In this document: positions 20,474 through 20,993 of the stretch, piece after piece
How positions within the stretch are numbered: the first letter of the stretch is position 1
Layout of the letters: each line of letters starts with the position of its first letter
Source of the DNA: CAKZRD01 sp964549155
GTDB taxonomy: Archaea; Nanobdellota; Nanobdellia; Pacearchaeales; GW2011-AR1
NCBI GenBank assembly: GCA_964549155.1
Contig: CAZJUG010000014.1
Coordinates: forward strand, 1-20,993
DNA: 20,993 nucleotides
Reading direction: 5' to 3'
Notes under the pieces: generated by a model
Databases searched by the model: none
Told to the model about the DNA's origin: nothing
What the model saw: only the letters and a program-made list of their open reading frames with translations
Position numbers and translations under genes: made by a program

Positions 20474-20869
20474 TTATAAAATTCCATATCCGCCATGAAC
20501 TAATTTATTTATTCCTGCAGCAACTACAGCCGAACCAATAGTTAATCCACAAACAAGTTTAAATTGATATTCCGTATTTTTATCTTCGTGGAAGTCTCTT
20601 CCACAGGGTCTTGATCCTAAACCAAAAGAACCTATACTAAGTCCAAGAAGTACTTCTACCCAAGGTGAAAAAACTGGTGAATGTTTATAATCAGTTCCAG
20701 CAAAATAGTCTATTGCTGATTTGACTCCTAATTCTGTAAGACCCAAAACTCCCGAGCTTACAATTCCTGCAACAGTAGATGACAAAATAGGATGGTTCTG
20801 AACAGTTTTTTCTAAGGGATTAAGTTCTATTCTTGAATTTTCGTTTTCTACTTGATTTTCGTTTTTCAT
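20474..20869 (-). CDS. Small membrane protein of unknown function
   Basis: A 131-residue protein with a charged N-terminus (1-25, Asn/Glu-rich), then hydrophobic segments at about 28-46 (ILSSTVAGIVSSGVLGLT), 66-86 (PWVEVLLGLSIGSFGLG) and 104-122 (KLVCGLTIGSAVVAAGI). A soluble loop (87-103) carries SRPCGRDFHEDKN. The small-residue spacing (GxxxG and SxxxG-like) suggests packed membrane helices. The start at ATG 20869 has a strong SD, aaggagg, 7 nt upstream. It leads a two-gene operon with its shorter paralogue. I do not recognise the family. Confidence 0.6.
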   Translation of the reverse strand: MKNENQVENENSRIELNPLEKTVQNHPILSSTVAGIVSSGVLGLTELGVKSAIDYFAGTDYKHSPVFSPWVEVLLGLSIGSFGLGSRPCGRDFHEDKNTEYQFKLVCGLTIGSAVVAAGINKLVHGGYGIL

Positions 20870-20993
20870 TTTCTTTCCTCCTTATAAAACTGTTTCTGTC
20901 CAGTGCCCAGAAGCCCACAAATCGCTGGACAAATTTGTATATGACCTCCTCCGCACCTTAAAAGGTGCGGTTTCCTAGATGATGCTCGTCTTG
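20870..20993. other. Structured non-coding region upstream of the last operon
   Basis: No gene is visible. Two inverted repeats stand out: a perfect 9-bp stem with a 2-nt loop (ccgcacctt/aaggtgcgg, 20951-20970), and a 6-bp pair gtccag (20898-20903) with ctggac (20925-20930). The region is richer in G and C than its surroundings. It may be a leader or regulator site for the 131/98-residue operon, or the terminator of a gene outside the window. Confidence 0.4.

Noticed and set aside
1..20993. CRISPR arrays, tRNA or rRNA genes, insertion sequences
   Set aside because: I found no regularly spaced repeats, no T-arm consensus such as gttcgaatc, and no transposase or integrase motifs.

Overview
The window looks like a slice of an AT-rich archaeal chromosome. 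It carries archaeal exosome subunits (Rrp4, Rrp41, Rrp42), the archaeal RNA polymerase subunit RpoK, an archaeal Toprim DnaG, a TrmB-family regulator and a presenilin-like membrane protease. TATA boxes sit a near-constant 29 nt ahead of many start codons, which is the archaeal leaderless-mRNA layout. Small, divergent and fragmentary versions of core proteins (a stand-alone NFACT-R domain, a divergent enolase, a stand-alone MetRS C-terminal domain, many short membrane proteins) suggest a DPANN lineage such as Woesearchaeota or Pacearchaeota. That placement is inference from gene style, not from a marker tree. I see no rRNA, tRNA, CRISPR array, transposase or integrase.

Layout. 1-2.3 kb: an ABC ATPase and its ABC-2 permease, start and stop overlapping. 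2.3-3.6 kb: a NT5C-like HAD phosphatase, a stand-alone NFACT RNA-binding domain and a YhbY/CRM RNA-binding protein. 3.55-4.29 kb (minus): an orphan secreted protein. 4.4-7.0 kb: an operon rrp4-rrp41-rrp42-rpoK, with RpoK carrying a long acidic tail. 7.0-8.8 kb: HIT protein and enolase, transcribed apart from two back-to-back promoters. 8.9-11.0 kb: a TPR-like protein, a 36-residue acidic protein on the minus strand that is easy to miss, and dnaG. 11.0-13.1 kb: a six-cysteine membrane-anchored protein, an endonuclease-IV-like TIM barrel and an ATP-grasp ligase. 13.1-14.3 kb (minus): a tightly overlapping operon of a ribbon-helix-helix regulator, a small membrane protein and a HAD phosphatase, with a perfect palindromic operator in its promoter. 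14.5-17.7 kb: a large surface protein with Ig-like domains, a multi-pass membrane protein, a MetRS-type tRNA-binding domain and a Trm5/TYW2-like methyltransferase. 17.7-20.9 kb (minus): a small coupled protein, a TrmB-like regulator, a presenilin-like protease that probably starts at a non-AUG codon, a small Cys protein and a pair of paralogous small membrane proteins.

How the genes fit together. Much of the centre concerns RNA: 3' end processing and decay (exosome, plus DnaG, which is an exosome partner in other archaea), transcription (RpoK), and ribosome or tRNA function (NFACT-R, YhbY, MetRS C-domain, Trm5-like). Genes that lead a transcript mostly have a TATA box 29 nt before the start and no Shine-Dalgarno (SD) site. 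Genes inside operons, and a few with short leaders, have clear SD sites. This rule decides several start codons here (rrp4, enolase, HIT, MetRS-like domain). The least explained parts are the RHH/membrane/HAD operon with its operator, the family of small membrane proteins at 13.6-14.1 and 20.2-20.9 kb, the acidic mini-protein, and the structured non-coding ends of the window.
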